Below are positions 24,559 through 32,818 of a stretch of 40,480 nucleotides of DNA, one piece after another. Positions within the stretch are counted from its first letter, which is position 1. Each line of letters opens with the position of its first letter. The position numbers and the translations under genes were made by a program. The stretch comes from Acidobacteriaceae bacterium (lineage in GTDB: Bacteria; Acidobacteriota; Terriglobia; Terriglobales; Acidobacteriaceae), in the NCBI GenBank assembly GCA_030037635.1, contig JASHQH010000304.1:1-40480 (forward strand). The letters are read 5' to 3'. The notes below the pieces were generated by a model. That model was not told where the DNA came from, made no database searches, and worked only from the letters and a program-made list of their open reading frames with translations.

Positions 24559-26568
24559 CGCCGGCGCAAGGGTGAGCGTGAGCACGGTAATGTCATCCTC
24601 CTGGCCGAAGTGCTGAGCCGCACGGGCAATGTTTTCGGCGAGTTCCGTGGAAAGCCGGGCCGCCCGCTCGAACCCGAACAGCTCGCCCTGCGCGTTGCGC
24701 GCCTCAACGACGCCATCGGAGAGGAGAGTGAGCTGCACGCCGGGGCGGAGCCGGAAGCGCGACTCCTTATAAACCGGACTTTCTTCAAGTCCCAGCGGCA
24801 GGCCACATTCGACGGCGATTTCCTTGCCGTCGAGATAGGGCGGCAAGTGGCCGGCGTTGGCAGCCGTCAGCGCGCCGTCGGGATCGGCGCGCAAAACGAG
24901 ACACGTCGTAAATCCGCCCTGGCTGCGGGTCAGCATGCGCTGGTTCATGGCGGCCAGAATCTCGCCGGGGCGTTGCGTGTAGTGGGCGAGGGTGCGCACC
25001 GTGCCGACGAGGAGCGAAACCGTCATCGCGGCGGGCATGCCTTTGCCGCTCACATCGCCGATGACGACGAGGACGCCACCCGTGGCCAGCGGCAGAATCT
25101 GGAAGAAGTCGCCGCCGACTTCGCCGGCGGGCTTGTAGACGCTGTCAATTTTGAATCCCGGCACTTCGGGAATCTCGGCGGGGATGAGAACCTGCTGCAC
25201 GGCGCGCGCGTTCTGGAACTCCCGCTCCATGGCTAACTGGTGACGTGTATTCTCAGCGGCGTACCGGTAGACGGCGAAGGCAAGCACGATAAGCAGGAGG
25301 GTTTCGCTGATGATGTCGAGGGTGACGGGGCTTCCAAAGATGGTGAAGAGTGGCGCGGCAATCCTGTTCCCCAAGGTCCAGTGCGTAAAGCGACTGCCCT
25401 GCTCGAAGGTGTAGCTCGAGATGAAGAGCATCTGGGTGAGGAGCGCGACGAGGGCGACCATCCAGCGCGTCCAGTCGAGACGCGTGCGGCGCATGAGAGC
25501 CACAGCAATGATGTAGAAGGGGATGGCTTCAAAGATTGTGATGGGTACAGTGAGCAACGCATCGATCCATTGCCATGGGGCAGGATTGGGCAGCGCCATG
25601 CCGAAGCCGGTAAAGGTATCGAGAGCGCCCGCGACCAATTCCGTGACCACAGCCCAGCGCACTACGCGCATCAGCCGGGAATCGCCGCGTACATCCAGCA
25701 GCCAGGTGAGCAGGAGCCAAAGCGAGACATCGCCGACGCAAAAGAACGGCGTGCTCACCGACGCTCCCATGCAACCAGAGAGGGGCAGGACATTCACTGC
25801 GAACGTGGGCACAGTGGCATGCGCGAAAGCGAACCCAGCCATCCAGAGAACGAGCCATTGCCGCCGATCGCGGAACCAGACGATGAGACAGACGAGAGCG
25901 ACGAGAAAGTAAAGCGAGTTGAGCGCAAAGTTGAGTTGCTGGCCGAGGAGCCAGTTGTAATTCCAGACGCCGGCGGCCGCGGCAACGGCGGGCGCGCTCC
26001 CCAGGACTGGCGGCGCTTCAAAACCGCCCTGGACGCCGGTATCGTACGAGCCAAAGCCGTCTTTCCACACGCGAACGGCCAAAACGCCCGGCTGGGGTGC
26101 GCCGAGAGTGAAGATGGCCGGCCAGGGATTCGCCCAAAGATTCAGTTGCGGCGGGACTTTGCCCAGCGAGCCGATGAGGCGGCCGTTCCAATAGACTTCG
26201 TAGGCGTCGTCGACTTGCGGAACCAGCAATGTGATGGTCGCGGGAGCGCCGGGCGAGAAGGAAACGTGCATCCGGTACCAGCCGAAGCCTTCGGTGTTGG
26301 GATGGCCCTGCGCGCCCCAGGGCTGGTCGGCCGAGAGCTGGTCCCAGGACGAGTCGTCGAATGCGGGTGAGGCCCAGGCCGGGTTGTCGCCGGTATGAAA
26401 TTGCCAGGGGCCGTGGAGCGCAACGCTGCCGCCATCGAGATGGAGCGGAGCGGCGGCCGGACCGGCGCCGGGCACAGTGGGAGGAGATTGGGCAAAAAGA
26501 TGAACCGTGGCGGAGACGAGAGCCAGAGACAGCAGTCCCGCTGAGACGGAAAGGCTGCGGGGAAGCAT
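24541..26568 (-). CDS. Membrane SpoIIE/PP2C phosphatase with periplasmic jelly-roll domain, array gene 1 (first)
   Basis: 675 residues from the ATG at 26568, which gives a normal signal peptide (MLPRSLSVSAGLLSLALVSA, then TVHLFAQ). An in-frame ATG at 26649 would add 27 residues before it; neither start has a clear Shine-Dalgarno. The sensor domain (GPWQFHTGDNPAWASPAFDD, FGWYRMHVSFSPG, DDAYEVYWNGRLIGSLG) is of the same subtype as gene 5. About seven helices lie at about 225-435. The phosphatase domain has EVGGDFFQILPLATGG, VIGDVSGKGMPAAM, LSDGVVEARNAQGELFGFER and EDDITVLTLTL. It is the first gene of the array and divergent from the TSUP permease, so the array promoter should lie in 26569-26693. 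Confidence 0.88.
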   Translation of the reverse strand: MLPRSLSVSAGLLSLALVSATVHLFAQSPPTVPGAGPAAAPLHLDGGSVALHGPWQFHTGDNPAWASPAFDDSSWDQLSADQPWGAQGHPNTEGFGWYRMHVSFSPGAPATITLLVPQVDDAYEVYWNGRLIGSLGKVPPQLNLWANPWPAIFTLGAPQPGVLAVRVWKDGFGSYDTGVQGGFEAPPVLGSAPAVAAAAGVWNYNWLLGQQLNFALNSLYFLVALVCLIVWFRDRRQWLVLWMAGFAFAHATVPTFAVNVLPLSGCMGASVSTPFFCVGDVSLWLLLTWLLDVRGDSRLMRVVRWAVVTELVAGALDTFTGFGMALPNPAPWQWIDALLTVPITIFEAIPFYIIAVALMRRTRLDWTRWMVALVALLTQMLFISSYTFEQGSRFTHWTLGNRIAAPLFTIFGSPVTLDIISETLLLIVLAFAVYRYAAENTRHQLAMEREFQNARAVQQVLIPAEIPEVPGFKIDSVYKPAGEVGGDFFQILPLATGGVLVVIGDVSGKGMPAAMTVSLLVGTVRTLAHYTQRPGEILAAMNQRMLTRSQGGFTTCLVLRADPDGALTAANAGHLPPYLDGKEIAVECGLPLGLEESPVYKESRFRLRPGVQLTLLSDGVVEARNAQGELFGFERAARLSTELAENIARAAQHFGQEDDITVLTLTLAPAEVLHA

Positions 26569-26693
26569 GGCATGAGAATACTTGACGGATTCCAAATACG
26601 ATAGCGGAATTTGCGAGGCTGTTTCCGCCGCTGATACTTCCGAAAACATCGCGGGGGGTGGGGAGTCCTCCTGGACTCTACAATGAAGTCCTC

Positions 26694-27503
26694 ATGCTGC
26701 ATTTTCCGGCTGTAACAGCGGTCAACTGGCACTGGGTGTGGCTCGTGGCAGCGGCGTTTCTGGCGGGCGTGCTGAACGCGGTGGCCGGCGGAGGCTCGTT
26801 TTTGTCGTTTCCGGCGCTGCTGGGCATGCAGATCCTGCCGGTGCAGGCGAACGCCACCAACACTGTTGCCATCTGGCCGGGCCAGCTGACGTCGATCGCC
26901 GCGTACCGCGACGACGTGCGGAAAAATCTGCACTCCGCGCTGCTGATGGGGGCGGCGGGACTGCTGGGCGGGACCATCGGAGCTATCGTCCTTCTGAACA
27001 CGCCGCAGAAAACCTTCATGCGCCTGGTGCCGTGGCTGCTGCTGTTTGCCGCGTCGACCTTTGCCGTGAGCCGGCCAGTTTCGCGAGCGCTGGAGCGGTT
27101 GAAGCTGAAGCGGAGCGCGCAAGCCGCAGCCGGGCAAACCCACGCACCGCGCCGCGTACCGCTGTTCTTTGCGGTTGTGGTGGTGAGCATTTATGTCGGT
27201 TACTTTGGCGCGGGAGCCGGGTTTTTGTTTATGACGCTGCTGGCGCTCCTGGGCTACGAGGATATCAACGCCATCAACGCGCTGAAAGTGGTGGCCAACC
27301 TGCTGGCCAACGGCATCGCGTTTGTCATTTTCATTGCGGACGGGCAGGTGGTGTGGCGCTATTGCGTGGCGGCCATGATCGCCGCCGGGATTGGCGGCTA
27401 CTCGTCGGCGAGCCTGGCGCGGCGCGTCCCGCAGCCGGTGCTGCGCGCGCTGGTGGTGGTCATCGGGCTGGGGATGGCGGCGTGGTTCTTTGTGAGGCAG
27501 TGA
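26694..27503 (+). CDS. TauE/SafE (TSUP, UPF0721) family permease
   Basis: 269-residue membrane protein with about eight helices. The N-terminal repeat shows FLAGVLNAVAGGGSFLSFPALLG and NATNTVAIWPGQLTSIAAY; the second half has YFGAGAGFLFMTLLALLGYE and INALKVVANLLANGIA, the typical paired TSUP signatures. The family includes exporters of sulfite, sulfoacetate and related anions; the substrate here is unknown. ATG at 26694 is preferred over the GTG at 26658 because it opens directly into MLHFPAVTAVNWHWVW; neither has a strong ribosome-binding site. It is divergent from the phosphatase array. Confidence 0.88.
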   Translation: MLHFPAVTAVNWHWVWLVAAAFLAGVLNAVAGGGSFLSFPALLGMQILPVQANATNTVAIWPGQLTSIAAYRDDVRKNLHSALLMGAAGLLGGTIGAIVLLNTPQKTFMRLVPWLLLFAASTFAVSRPVSRALERLKLKRSAQAAAGQTHAPRRVPLFFAVVVVSIYVGYFGAGAGFLFMTLLALLGYEDINAINALKVVANLLANGIAFVIFIADGQVVWRYCVAAMIAAGIGGYSSASLARRVPQPVLRALVVVIGLGMAAWFFVRQ

Positions 27504-27597
27504 GCGGGGTCAGCGTTTTGTGGTAGCCGGTAGTCCCTAAGCCCGATGGCTGCCGCGGATGCCAATAGCCAGTAGGGGCAGAAATGCGGGCGGTTGC

Positions 27598-27625
27598 GGC
27601 GAAGCGCCAGAGGCGAAGCGCCAGA
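27598..27625. repeat. Two perfect tandem copies of a 14-nt unit
   Basis: GGCGAAGCGCCAGA occurs at 27598-27611 and again at 27612-27625. Each copy contains GGCG-AAG-CGCC, so each could form a small hairpin. It lies in the 192-nt convergent gap after the TSUP gene, which otherwise shows no gene. Confidence 0.6.
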
Positions 27626-27695
27626 TGAGATGGGAGCGATCAAGCATGCACTCTGCTGCAGGCTGTATTGATCGACTCAAGGGCGAGCGTGCGGG

Positions 27696-28505
27696 TCAGC
27701 ACATAGCCAGGCGCGCCGTCTCGCTCGGATAAAGAGTGCTGCGGCGGGGACGGTCGGGATCGAAGAGAACCGTGACCGTCGAGTTTTGGGCAATCGGCTG
27801 GCTAGAGAAATCTCGACCCTGGCCCTTGGCGCCGTCGGCCAGGGGAAACTCGTAGTGTACGAAGTATCCGCTTCTTCGGCCGCGGCTGCCCGGGTTGCAG
27901 CGAGTCACGACGCCGGGGGCCGAACGTCCGCGCGTCAGGAGACGGCGCTCGGGCAATACGGTCGAAAGCTGCGCGTAGGCGAAACCGAAAAAGATAAACA
28001 GGATTAAGCCCGCAGCGGGCAGAATGACGAGCCAATGAGTCTGGGAAATTGGCGAGTCCGACTTCGGGAATGACTTTGAGGGATCAGAGGGCAGGTAGAG
28101 AATGGCCACGGGCGACCCAACCTGAAGCGCTTGCCAATGCTCCTGAGAAATGAAGGCGCCTTTGGAATACGTCTGACCGTTGATGGTGAACTGATAATTG
28201 ACGACGTGACCCAGGGTCGTTGCCAGGCGTGTGACGGTGGCCTGGGTCTCGCGCCCGTCGGCGGCGAGGCTAAGCGCCAGAGAGTGATTATCGGTCTCGC
28301 GGCGCAACTCAGCGTCGACGAGACGATAGGTAAGGCCGACACCAACGGTGATAGAAGCTATCGCAATCAAGCAAGAGGCGATTCCCGTTAAGTTCAGCCG
28401 GACACGGCGCGGCAAAGGCTGCTCAAGCTCGGCAGGCATTTTCCAGTCTTGGTTTACGTTGTCTGCGGACATGACGGAAAGATCGTAGCTTTCAAGATTT
28501 GTCAT
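27696..28505 (-). CDS. DUF3592-like two-helix membrane protein
   Basis: 269 residues from ATG at 28505 (GGGGAT just upstream; a TTG 12 nt earlier is also in frame). Two membrane segments, about 38-60 and 158-178, flank an extracytoplasmic part that contains one DUF3592-like unit: GRETQATVTRLATTLGHVVN, YQFTINGQTYSKGAFIS, VGSPVAILYLPSDPSKS. After the second helix a related unit follows: APGVVTRCNPGSRGRRSGY, YEFPLADGAKGQG, VTVLFDPDRPRRSTLYP. The two units face opposite sides of the membrane by simple topology, which is unusual. The function of the family is unknown. It is convergent with the TSUP gene and divergent from DUF971. Confidence 0.75.
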   Translation of the reverse strand: MTNLESYDLSVMSADNVNQDWKMPAELEQPLPRRVRLNLTGIASCLIAIASITVGVGLTYRLVDAELRRETDNHSLALSLAADGRETQATVTRLATTLGHVVNYQFTINGQTYSKGAFISQEHWQALQVGSPVAILYLPSDPSKSFPKSDSPISQTHWLVILPAAGLILFIFFGFAYAQLSTVLPERRLLTRGRSAPGVVTRCNPGSRGRRSGYFVHYEFPLADGAKGQGRDFSSQPIAQNSTVTVLFDPDRPRRSTLYPSETARLAMC

Positions 28506-28605
28506 GTCGATCCCCAATTCGTGGGAACGCCTGCGCGGGCCGCCGGCTGCGCTGGTTGCGATTTCGGAATGTGAGTTTGAAATCCGATCCTAGTAAACTA
28601 AAGTC

Positions 28606-29061
28606 ATGAGCCACGAAGGTATTCGCTTCGCGCGCAAGGGGGAGCAGGCCCGCGAAAGCGCGCAGAACCGGCCCCTGGCCCGCATCGCCTTCACGCCGGA
28701 GAAAGTGCGCGTGCTGCTGACCGAGGGCAAGGGGCTGGAGATCGACTGGGCCGACGGCCACAAGAGCGCGTGGAGCTTTGCCTGGCTGCGCGATGCCTGC
28801 CCCTGCGCCACCTGCGTGGACGAGCGCAATGCCGAGGGCCGCAAGCCGGGCCAGCCGAAACCGAAGCCGGCCGCGCTGCTGCCGATGTACGCGCCGCCGC
28901 CCAAGCCCGCCAGCGCGCATCCGGTGGGCCGCTACGCTATCCAGTTCAACTGGCTCGACGGCCACTCCGGCGGAATTTATTCGTGGGAGTATCTGCGCCG
29001 CGTGTGCCAGTGCGCCGAGTGCACATTCAGCCGCGACGAGGCCGCCGGCACGCCAAATTAG
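28606..29061 (+). CDS. DUF971 family protein
   Basis: 151 residues. The core, LEIDWADGHKSAWSFAWLRD followed by ACPCATC, and IQFNWLDGHSGGIYSWEYLR followed by RVCQCAEC, matches DUF971, the domain found at the N-terminus of gamma-butyrobetaine hydroxylase and as a stand-alone protein near Fe-S assembly genes. Two CxC/CxxC clusters (CPCATC and CQCAEC) could bind metal, which is an inference. A Lys/Pro-rich insert of about 25 residues separates the two halves. A beta-hydroxyacid dehydrogenase gene follows after 39 nt on the same strand. Confidence 0.85.
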   Translation: MSHEGIRFARKGEQARESAQNRPLARIAFTPEKVRVLLTEGKGLEIDWADGHKSAWSFAWLRDACPCATCVDERNAEGRKPGQPKPKPAALLPMYAPPPKPASAHPVGRYAIQFNWLDGHSGGIYSWEYLRRVCQCAECTFSRDEAAGTPN

Positions 29062-29100
29062 CACGGCGCGGGCCGCGTCGTTGTCTTTTACAATCTCCCC

Positions 29101-29973
29101 ATGAAGATTGGATTTCTTGGCCTGGGCAAGATGGGCGCGCCGATGGCGAAGCACCTGATAACCGCCGGACACGAGTTGCGTGTGTGGAACCGCACCGAAG
29201 GCAAGACGGAGCCGCTGCTGCGCGAGGGCGCCATCGCGGCGGCCACGCCGGCAGAGGCCGAACTGGGCGCAGACGCCGTCATCACCATGCTCTTCGACGA
29301 TGCGGCCAACGAAGAGGTGATTTTCGGGCCGAACGGATTGATGGATGCGCTCAGCCCTGGGGTGCTTCATCTATCGTGCAGCACGATCAGCGTGGCATTG
29401 AGCGAGCGGCTGACGGGCGAGCATGCGCGGCGCGGCATCGACTTTGTGGCGGCGCCGGCGTTCGGGCGGCCGGAGGTCGCCGAACAGGGACGGCTGTGGA
29501 TCGTGGTTGCGGGCGAAGAAGGCGCCGTGGCCCGCGCGCGCCCGCTGCTCGAGCCGCTTTCGCGCGGAATCTCTGTTGTCGGCACGGAGCCGCCGATGGC
29601 GCACGCGGTCAAGCTCGGAGGGAATTTTCTCATCAGCGCAATGATCCAGTCGCTGAGCCAGGCGTTTGTTTTTGCGGCGGGGCAGGGAATCGATGCGGAG
29701 ACTTTTCTTGAAACCGTCAACAGCGCGCTTTTTCAGTCGCCGTTTTACGCCGCCTACGGTAGAGTGATGCTGCATCCTCCTGGGCATCCCGGCGCTACCA
29801 TCGAATTGGGGGAAAAAGATTTGCGGTTGCTGCGCGAAGCCGCCGCCAGCCGCGGAACACGCTTGAACTTGCCGGAAACGCTGGCCCAGGTGTTTGCCCA
29901 GGCCCGCGCGGCGGGGCTCGCTGAGGAAGATTGGGCGGTGGGTATGTACCGCATATCACAGCAAGGCAATTGA
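29101..29973 (+). CDS. NAD(P)-dependent beta-hydroxyacid dehydrogenase (3-hydroxyisobutyrate dehydrogenase family)
   Basis: 290 residues, the family length. The Rossmann start MKIGFLGLGKMGAPMAKHL and VWNRTEGKTEPL are followed by the ISVALSERLTGEHARRGIDF segment. The catalytic lysine sits in HAVKLGGNFL (Lys171), and a helical C-terminal domain carries the usual KDLRLLREAA stretch (KDxxLA-like). Enzymes of this family oxidise or reduce 3-hydroxyisobutyrate, tartronate semialdehyde, succinic semialdehyde or glyoxylate. The arginine after WN (VWNR) favours NADPH, as in GLYR-type members; the substrate is uncertain. The SDR gene starts 23 nt downstream, so DUF971, this gene and the SDR form a probable operon. 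Confidence 0.9.
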   Translation: MKIGFLGLGKMGAPMAKHLITAGHELRVWNRTEGKTEPLLREGAIAAATPAEAELGADAVITMLFDDAANEEVIFGPNGLMDALSPGVLHLSCSTISVALSERLTGEHARRGIDFVAAPAFGRPEVAEQGRLWIVVAGEEGAVARARPLLEPLSRGISVVGTEPPMAHAVKLGGNFLISAMIQSLSQAFVFAAGQGIDAETFLETVNSALFQSPFYAAYGRVMLHPPGHPGATIELGEKDLRLLREAAASRGTRLNLPETLAQVFAQARAAGLAEEDWAVGMYRISQQGN

Positions 29974-29996
29974 ACGCGCCTGTAGGATGATGCCAA

Positions 29997-30767
29997 ATGA
30001 ATTTGAAAGGGAAAATCGTCTTTGTCTCCGGGGCCAGCGCGGGAATTGGCGCGGCTACCGCACTCGCATTTGCCAGCGAAGGGGCGCGGCTACTGCTGGC
30101 CGCACGGCGTCCGGGCAAGCTGGCCGACGTGGCTTCGCGAGCCCTCAGTCTCGGCGCCGCTGCCGTGCATTCCATTGATCTTGACGTGCGCAGCCGCTAC
30201 GCCGTGCAGCGCACCATTGACGAGCTACCCCCGGAGTGGGCCGAGATTGAGGTGCTGGTGAATAATGCCGGCCTTAGCCGCGGCATGGACAAGCTGTACA
30301 CGGGCCGCATCGAAGACTGGGAAGAGATGATCGACACCAACATCAAGGGATTGCTGTACGTGGCGCGTGCCGTGATTCCGGGGATGGTGGTGCGCCGGCG
30401 CGGCCACGTGGTCACTCTGGGGTCGATGGCCGGCGAGATCGTTTATCCGAACGGCGCGGTCTATTGCGGAACCAAGGCGGCGGCGCGCGCTATCAACGAC
30501 GGCCTACGCGAAGACCTGCTGGGTACGCCGGTGCGCGTTACCAGCGTCGATCCCGGCCTGGTGGAGACCGATTTCAGCCTGGTGCGCTTCCACGGCGACT
30601 CCTCGCGCGCTTCCAAAGTCTACAAGGGGATCAAGCCTCTGAAGGCTGAAGACATTGCAGATGTGATTTTGTGGGCCGTCACGAGGCCCGATCACGTGAA
30701 CATCGCGCGTGTCTCGCTTTCATCTGTCGATCAGGCCAACACCCTGCTCATCCATCGTGAGCAGTAG
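29997..30767 (+). CDS. Short-chain dehydrogenase, YdfG-like (NADP-dependent 3-hydroxy acid/serine dehydrogenase)
   Basis: 256-residue classical SDR. Cofactor motif VSGASAGIGAATALAF and LAARRPGKL (arginine pair typical of NADP preference), LVNNAGLSRG, and the catalytic Ser143, Tyr156 and Lys160 in GSMAGEIVYPNGAVYCGTKA. The C-terminal region VETDFSLVRFHGD and DHVNIARVSL closely resembles E. coli YdfG, which oxidises L-allo-threonine, serine and 3-hydroxy acids and reduces malonic semialdehyde. It follows the beta-hydroxyacid dehydrogenase by 23 nt; together they suggest semialdehyde or 3-hydroxy-acid metabolism. Confidence 0.9.
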   Translation: MNLKGKIVFVSGASAGIGAATALAFASEGARLLLAARRPGKLADVASRALSLGAAAVHSIDLDVRSRYAVQRTIDELPPEWAEIEVLVNNAGLSRGMDKLYTGRIEDWEEMIDTNIKGLLYVARAVIPGMVVRRRGHVVTLGSMAGEIVYPNGAVYCGTKAAARAINDGLREDLLGTPVRVTSVDPGLVETDFSLVRFHGDSSRASKVYKGIKPLKAEDIADVILWAVTRPDHVNIARVSLSSVDQANTLLIHREQ

Positions 30768-30891
30768 GCAGTGAGGCAGCTCTTAGCCATTGGCCTTAGC
30801 ATTTGGCTTCATGATGCGAGACCGTGCTGTTCCTTTTTTGCCTGGAGCACGCAGACGGCGAATTGGGGTCGAGAGAGCTAATGGCTGCTTT

Positions 30892-31200
30892 TTATTCGAT
30901 CGCCTGGATCCGGGCCTCGATTTCAGCCAAAGCGGCCTCGAGGGCGGCGCGACGTCCGGGATTTGAGGTTCTTCGCGAAAGGATGCTCGCGCGCTCAAGG
31001 TAAAGGATCTGCTTTTGCCGTTCGCGTGCGGTGCGCTGCTGCTCGGCCATGCGCCGGGTTTCTTCGCTTATGTGGGTGTTGGCGGGGTTCGGGGCAGCGG
31101 GTGAAAACCCTCGCGCCGGAAGCCCGGATTGGAGTGCGGAGACGTCTGAGACACTTGCCATTTGCTCTTCCACCGATTTACTTTCCCATCCGCGAGCCAT
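30892..31200 (-). CDS. Small predicted coiled-coil protein
   Basis: 102 residues, not recognised. It begins MARGWESKSVEEQMASVSDV, and its C-terminal half (about 48-102) is a charged helix rich in Arg, Glu, Gln and Ala (RRMAEQQRTARERQKQ and ALEAALAEIEARIQAIE), likely a coiled coil. No signal peptide, membrane segment or cysteine is present. It lies between the SDR and the MDR oxidoreductase on the opposite strand. Third-base GC bias and the regular helix make it more likely real than chance, but there is no family evidence. A cytoplasmic structural or regulatory role is possible. Confidence 0.6.
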   Translation of the reverse strand: MARGWESKSVEEQMASVSDVSALQSGLPARGFSPAAPNPANTHISEETRRMAEQQRTARERQKQILYLERASILSRRTSNPGRRAALEAALAEIEARIQAIE

Positions 31201-31279
31201 ATCCTCATTCTAATGGGTTTGACGCGGCCATCGTCCCGCAAGATGGCAATGCGCAAAGATGGCCGCAGGGGAGACCCGC

Positions 31280-32284
31280 ATGCGTGCATGGCAAATTTCA
31301 TCATTCGGCATTGATTCTCTGGAGTTTGTAGAAAGACCGACGCCTACACCGGGGCCCGGCGAAGTGCTGGTGGGAGTACGTGCGGTTTCGTACAACTATC
31401 GCGATCTGATGGTGGTGAAGGGGCTCTACAACCCCAAAATGAAGCTGCCGCGGATTCCCTGTTCCGACGCCGCCGGTGAAGTGGTGGCGGTGGGCGCAGA
31501 TGTGACCATGTGGCGGGCCGGCGATCGCGTGGCCGGCATCTTTATGCAGAACTGGCTCGATGGGCCGCTGACGGCGGCCAAAGCGCGGGGGGCGCTGGGC
31601 GGAGACATCGATGGCGTGCTGGCCGATTACGTGGTGTTAAAGCAAGACGGGTTGGTCGCCATTCCTGATCACCTCAGCTACCAGGAAGGCGCGACCCTGC
31701 CGTGCGCCGCGATCGCGGCCTGGAACGCGCTAGCCGCCGGCGAGGTCAAGCCGGGCTCAACGGTCCTGATTCAGGGCACCGGCGGGGTGTCGATCTTCGC
31801 CCTGCAGTTTGCGCGGCTCAAGGGCGCGCGCGTTCTGGGCGTTTCTTCGAGCCAGGAAAAGCTGGAGCGGGCGCAGGCCATGGGCCTCGATGCGGGGCTG
31901 AACTACCGCGACAATCCCGAGTGGGACCGTTGGGCGAACGAACAGACCGGCGGGGAAGGCGTGGACCTGGTTGTGGACGTGGGTGGTGCGGGCACGTTGG
32001 CGCGCTCGCTGCGCGCCATCCGGCCGGGAGGAACGGTGGCCCAGGTGGGCGCACTGGTTCCATCCACCGACCCCTTCCCCATTCCGCTCGTTATTCACAA
32101 GACAGCGCGCATCCGCGGCGTCTACGTGGGTTCGCGCAAGGATTTCTTAGAGATGAACCGCGCCATCGTGCTTGCGGAGCTGCGCCCTGTGGGCGAAGCC
32201 TTCGACTGGGCCCAGGGGCGCCAAATCTTCAAATTCCTCGAAGAGGCCGCACACTTTGGCAAGCTGGTGTTGACGGTGAATTGA
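31280..32284 (+). CDS. Zinc-independent MDR oxidoreductase (quinone oxidoreductase-like)
   Basis: 334 residues from the ATG at 31280, preceded by GGGGAG; an ATG 21 nt upstream is in frame without a site. The GroES-like half shows VSYNYRDLMVVKGLY, where zinc alcohol dehydrogenases have a catalytic cysteine, and the structural-zinc cysteine cluster is also absent. The Rossmann half has VLIQGTGGVSIFALQFARLK and VDLVVDVGGAGTLARSLRAI. It is therefore an NAD(P)H-dependent quinone or enoyl reductase type and not a zinc alcohol dehydrogenase; the substrate cannot be told. It ends 81 nt before the cytosine deaminase, with a hairpin between. Confidence 0.88.
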   Translation: MRAWQISSFGIDSLEFVERPTPTPGPGEVLVGVRAVSYNYRDLMVVKGLYNPKMKLPRIPCSDAAGEVVAVGADVTMWRAGDRVAGIFMQNWLDGPLTAAKARGALGGDIDGVLADYVVLKQDGLVAIPDHLSYQEGATLPCAAIAAWNALAAGEVKPGSTVLIQGTGGVSIFALQFARLKGARVLGVSSSQEKLERAQAMGLDAGLNYRDNPEWDRWANEQTGGEGVDLVVDVGGAGTLARSLRAIRPGGTVAQVGALVPSTDPFPIPLVIHKTARIRGVYVGSRKDFLEMNRAIVLAELRPVGEAFDWAQGRQIFKFLEEAAHFGKLVLTVN

Positions 32285-32290
32285 AGCAGC

Positions 32291-32331
32291 GGAGTTGGCG
32301 GAGTCAGGAGACCCGGCATGCCGCTAACTCC
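32291..32331. repeat. Intergenic hairpin between the MDR gene and cytosine deaminase
   Basis: GGAGTTGGCGG (32291-32301) pairs with CCGCTAACTCC (32321-32331) at 10 of 11 positions. No T-run follows, so it is more likely a repeat hairpin than a terminator. Confidence 0.5.
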
Positions 32332-32365
32332 TAACACCGCTCATCCACTGCGGTAGATTAATTCT

Positions 32366-32818
32366 GTGAGCTTGTACGACGAGATGCTCGCCGTGGCCAT
32401 CGAGGAAGCGCGCATTGGCCTGGTCGAGGGAGGGATACCCATCGGGGCGGCCCTGTTTACGCGAACGGGCGAATTGTTGAGCCGGGGCCGCAATCGCCGC
32501 GTGCAGGAAGGCGATCCCAGCGTGCACGGCGAGACCGACGCTTTTCGGCGCGCCGGGCGCCAGCGCAGCTACCGCAATCTGGTGATGGTGACCACGCTGG
32601 CGCCATGCTGGTATTGCAGCGGCTTGGTGCGCCAGTTTCGCATCGGCACGCTGGTGGTGGGCGAGAGCCGCAATTTTGCCGGTGGCCTCAATTGGCTGCG
32701 CGAGAACGGCGTGGACGTGATCGATGTTGACAACCGTGAATGCCGCGAGTTGTTGGCAGGCTACATTGCGAAACATCCGGAAGTCTGGAATGAGGACATT
32801 GGAGAAGCAGGGGAATAG
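32366..32818 (+). CDS. Cytosine deaminase, yeast (Fcy1) type
   Basis: 150 residues from a GTG start. The zinc site of the cytidine-deaminase fold is visible as HGE (His54, Glu56) and PCWYC (Cys81, Cys84). The C-terminus, KHPEVWNEDIGE, and VVGESRNFAGGLNWL with VDVIDVDNRECREL align with the yeast cytosine deaminase family and not with the larger amidohydrolase CodA of E. coli. It would convert cytosine to uracil in pyrimidine salvage. It follows the MDR gene and precedes the semialdehyde dehydrogenase by 127 nt. Its 3' end runs into GGGAACAGGG-type repeat sequence. Confidence 0.88.
   Translation: MSLYDEMLAVAIEEARIGLVEGGIPIGAALFTRTGELLSRGRNRRVQEGDPSVHGETDAFRRAGRQRSYRNLVMVTTLAPCWYCSGLVRQFRIGTLVVGESRNFAGGLNWLRENGVDVIDVDNRECRELLAGYIAKHPEVWNEDIGEAGE

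Noticed and set aside
27598-27625. Possible CRISPR-like start from the two tandem 14-nt units
   Set aside because: Only two directly adjacent copies with no spacers and no cas genes in the window; it is a simple tandem repeat.
31280-32284. Annotation as zinc-containing alcohol dehydrogenase
   Set aside because: The catalytic cysteine, the GHE motif and the four-cysteine structural-zinc loop are all missing, so a zinc-free MDR reductase is the better call.
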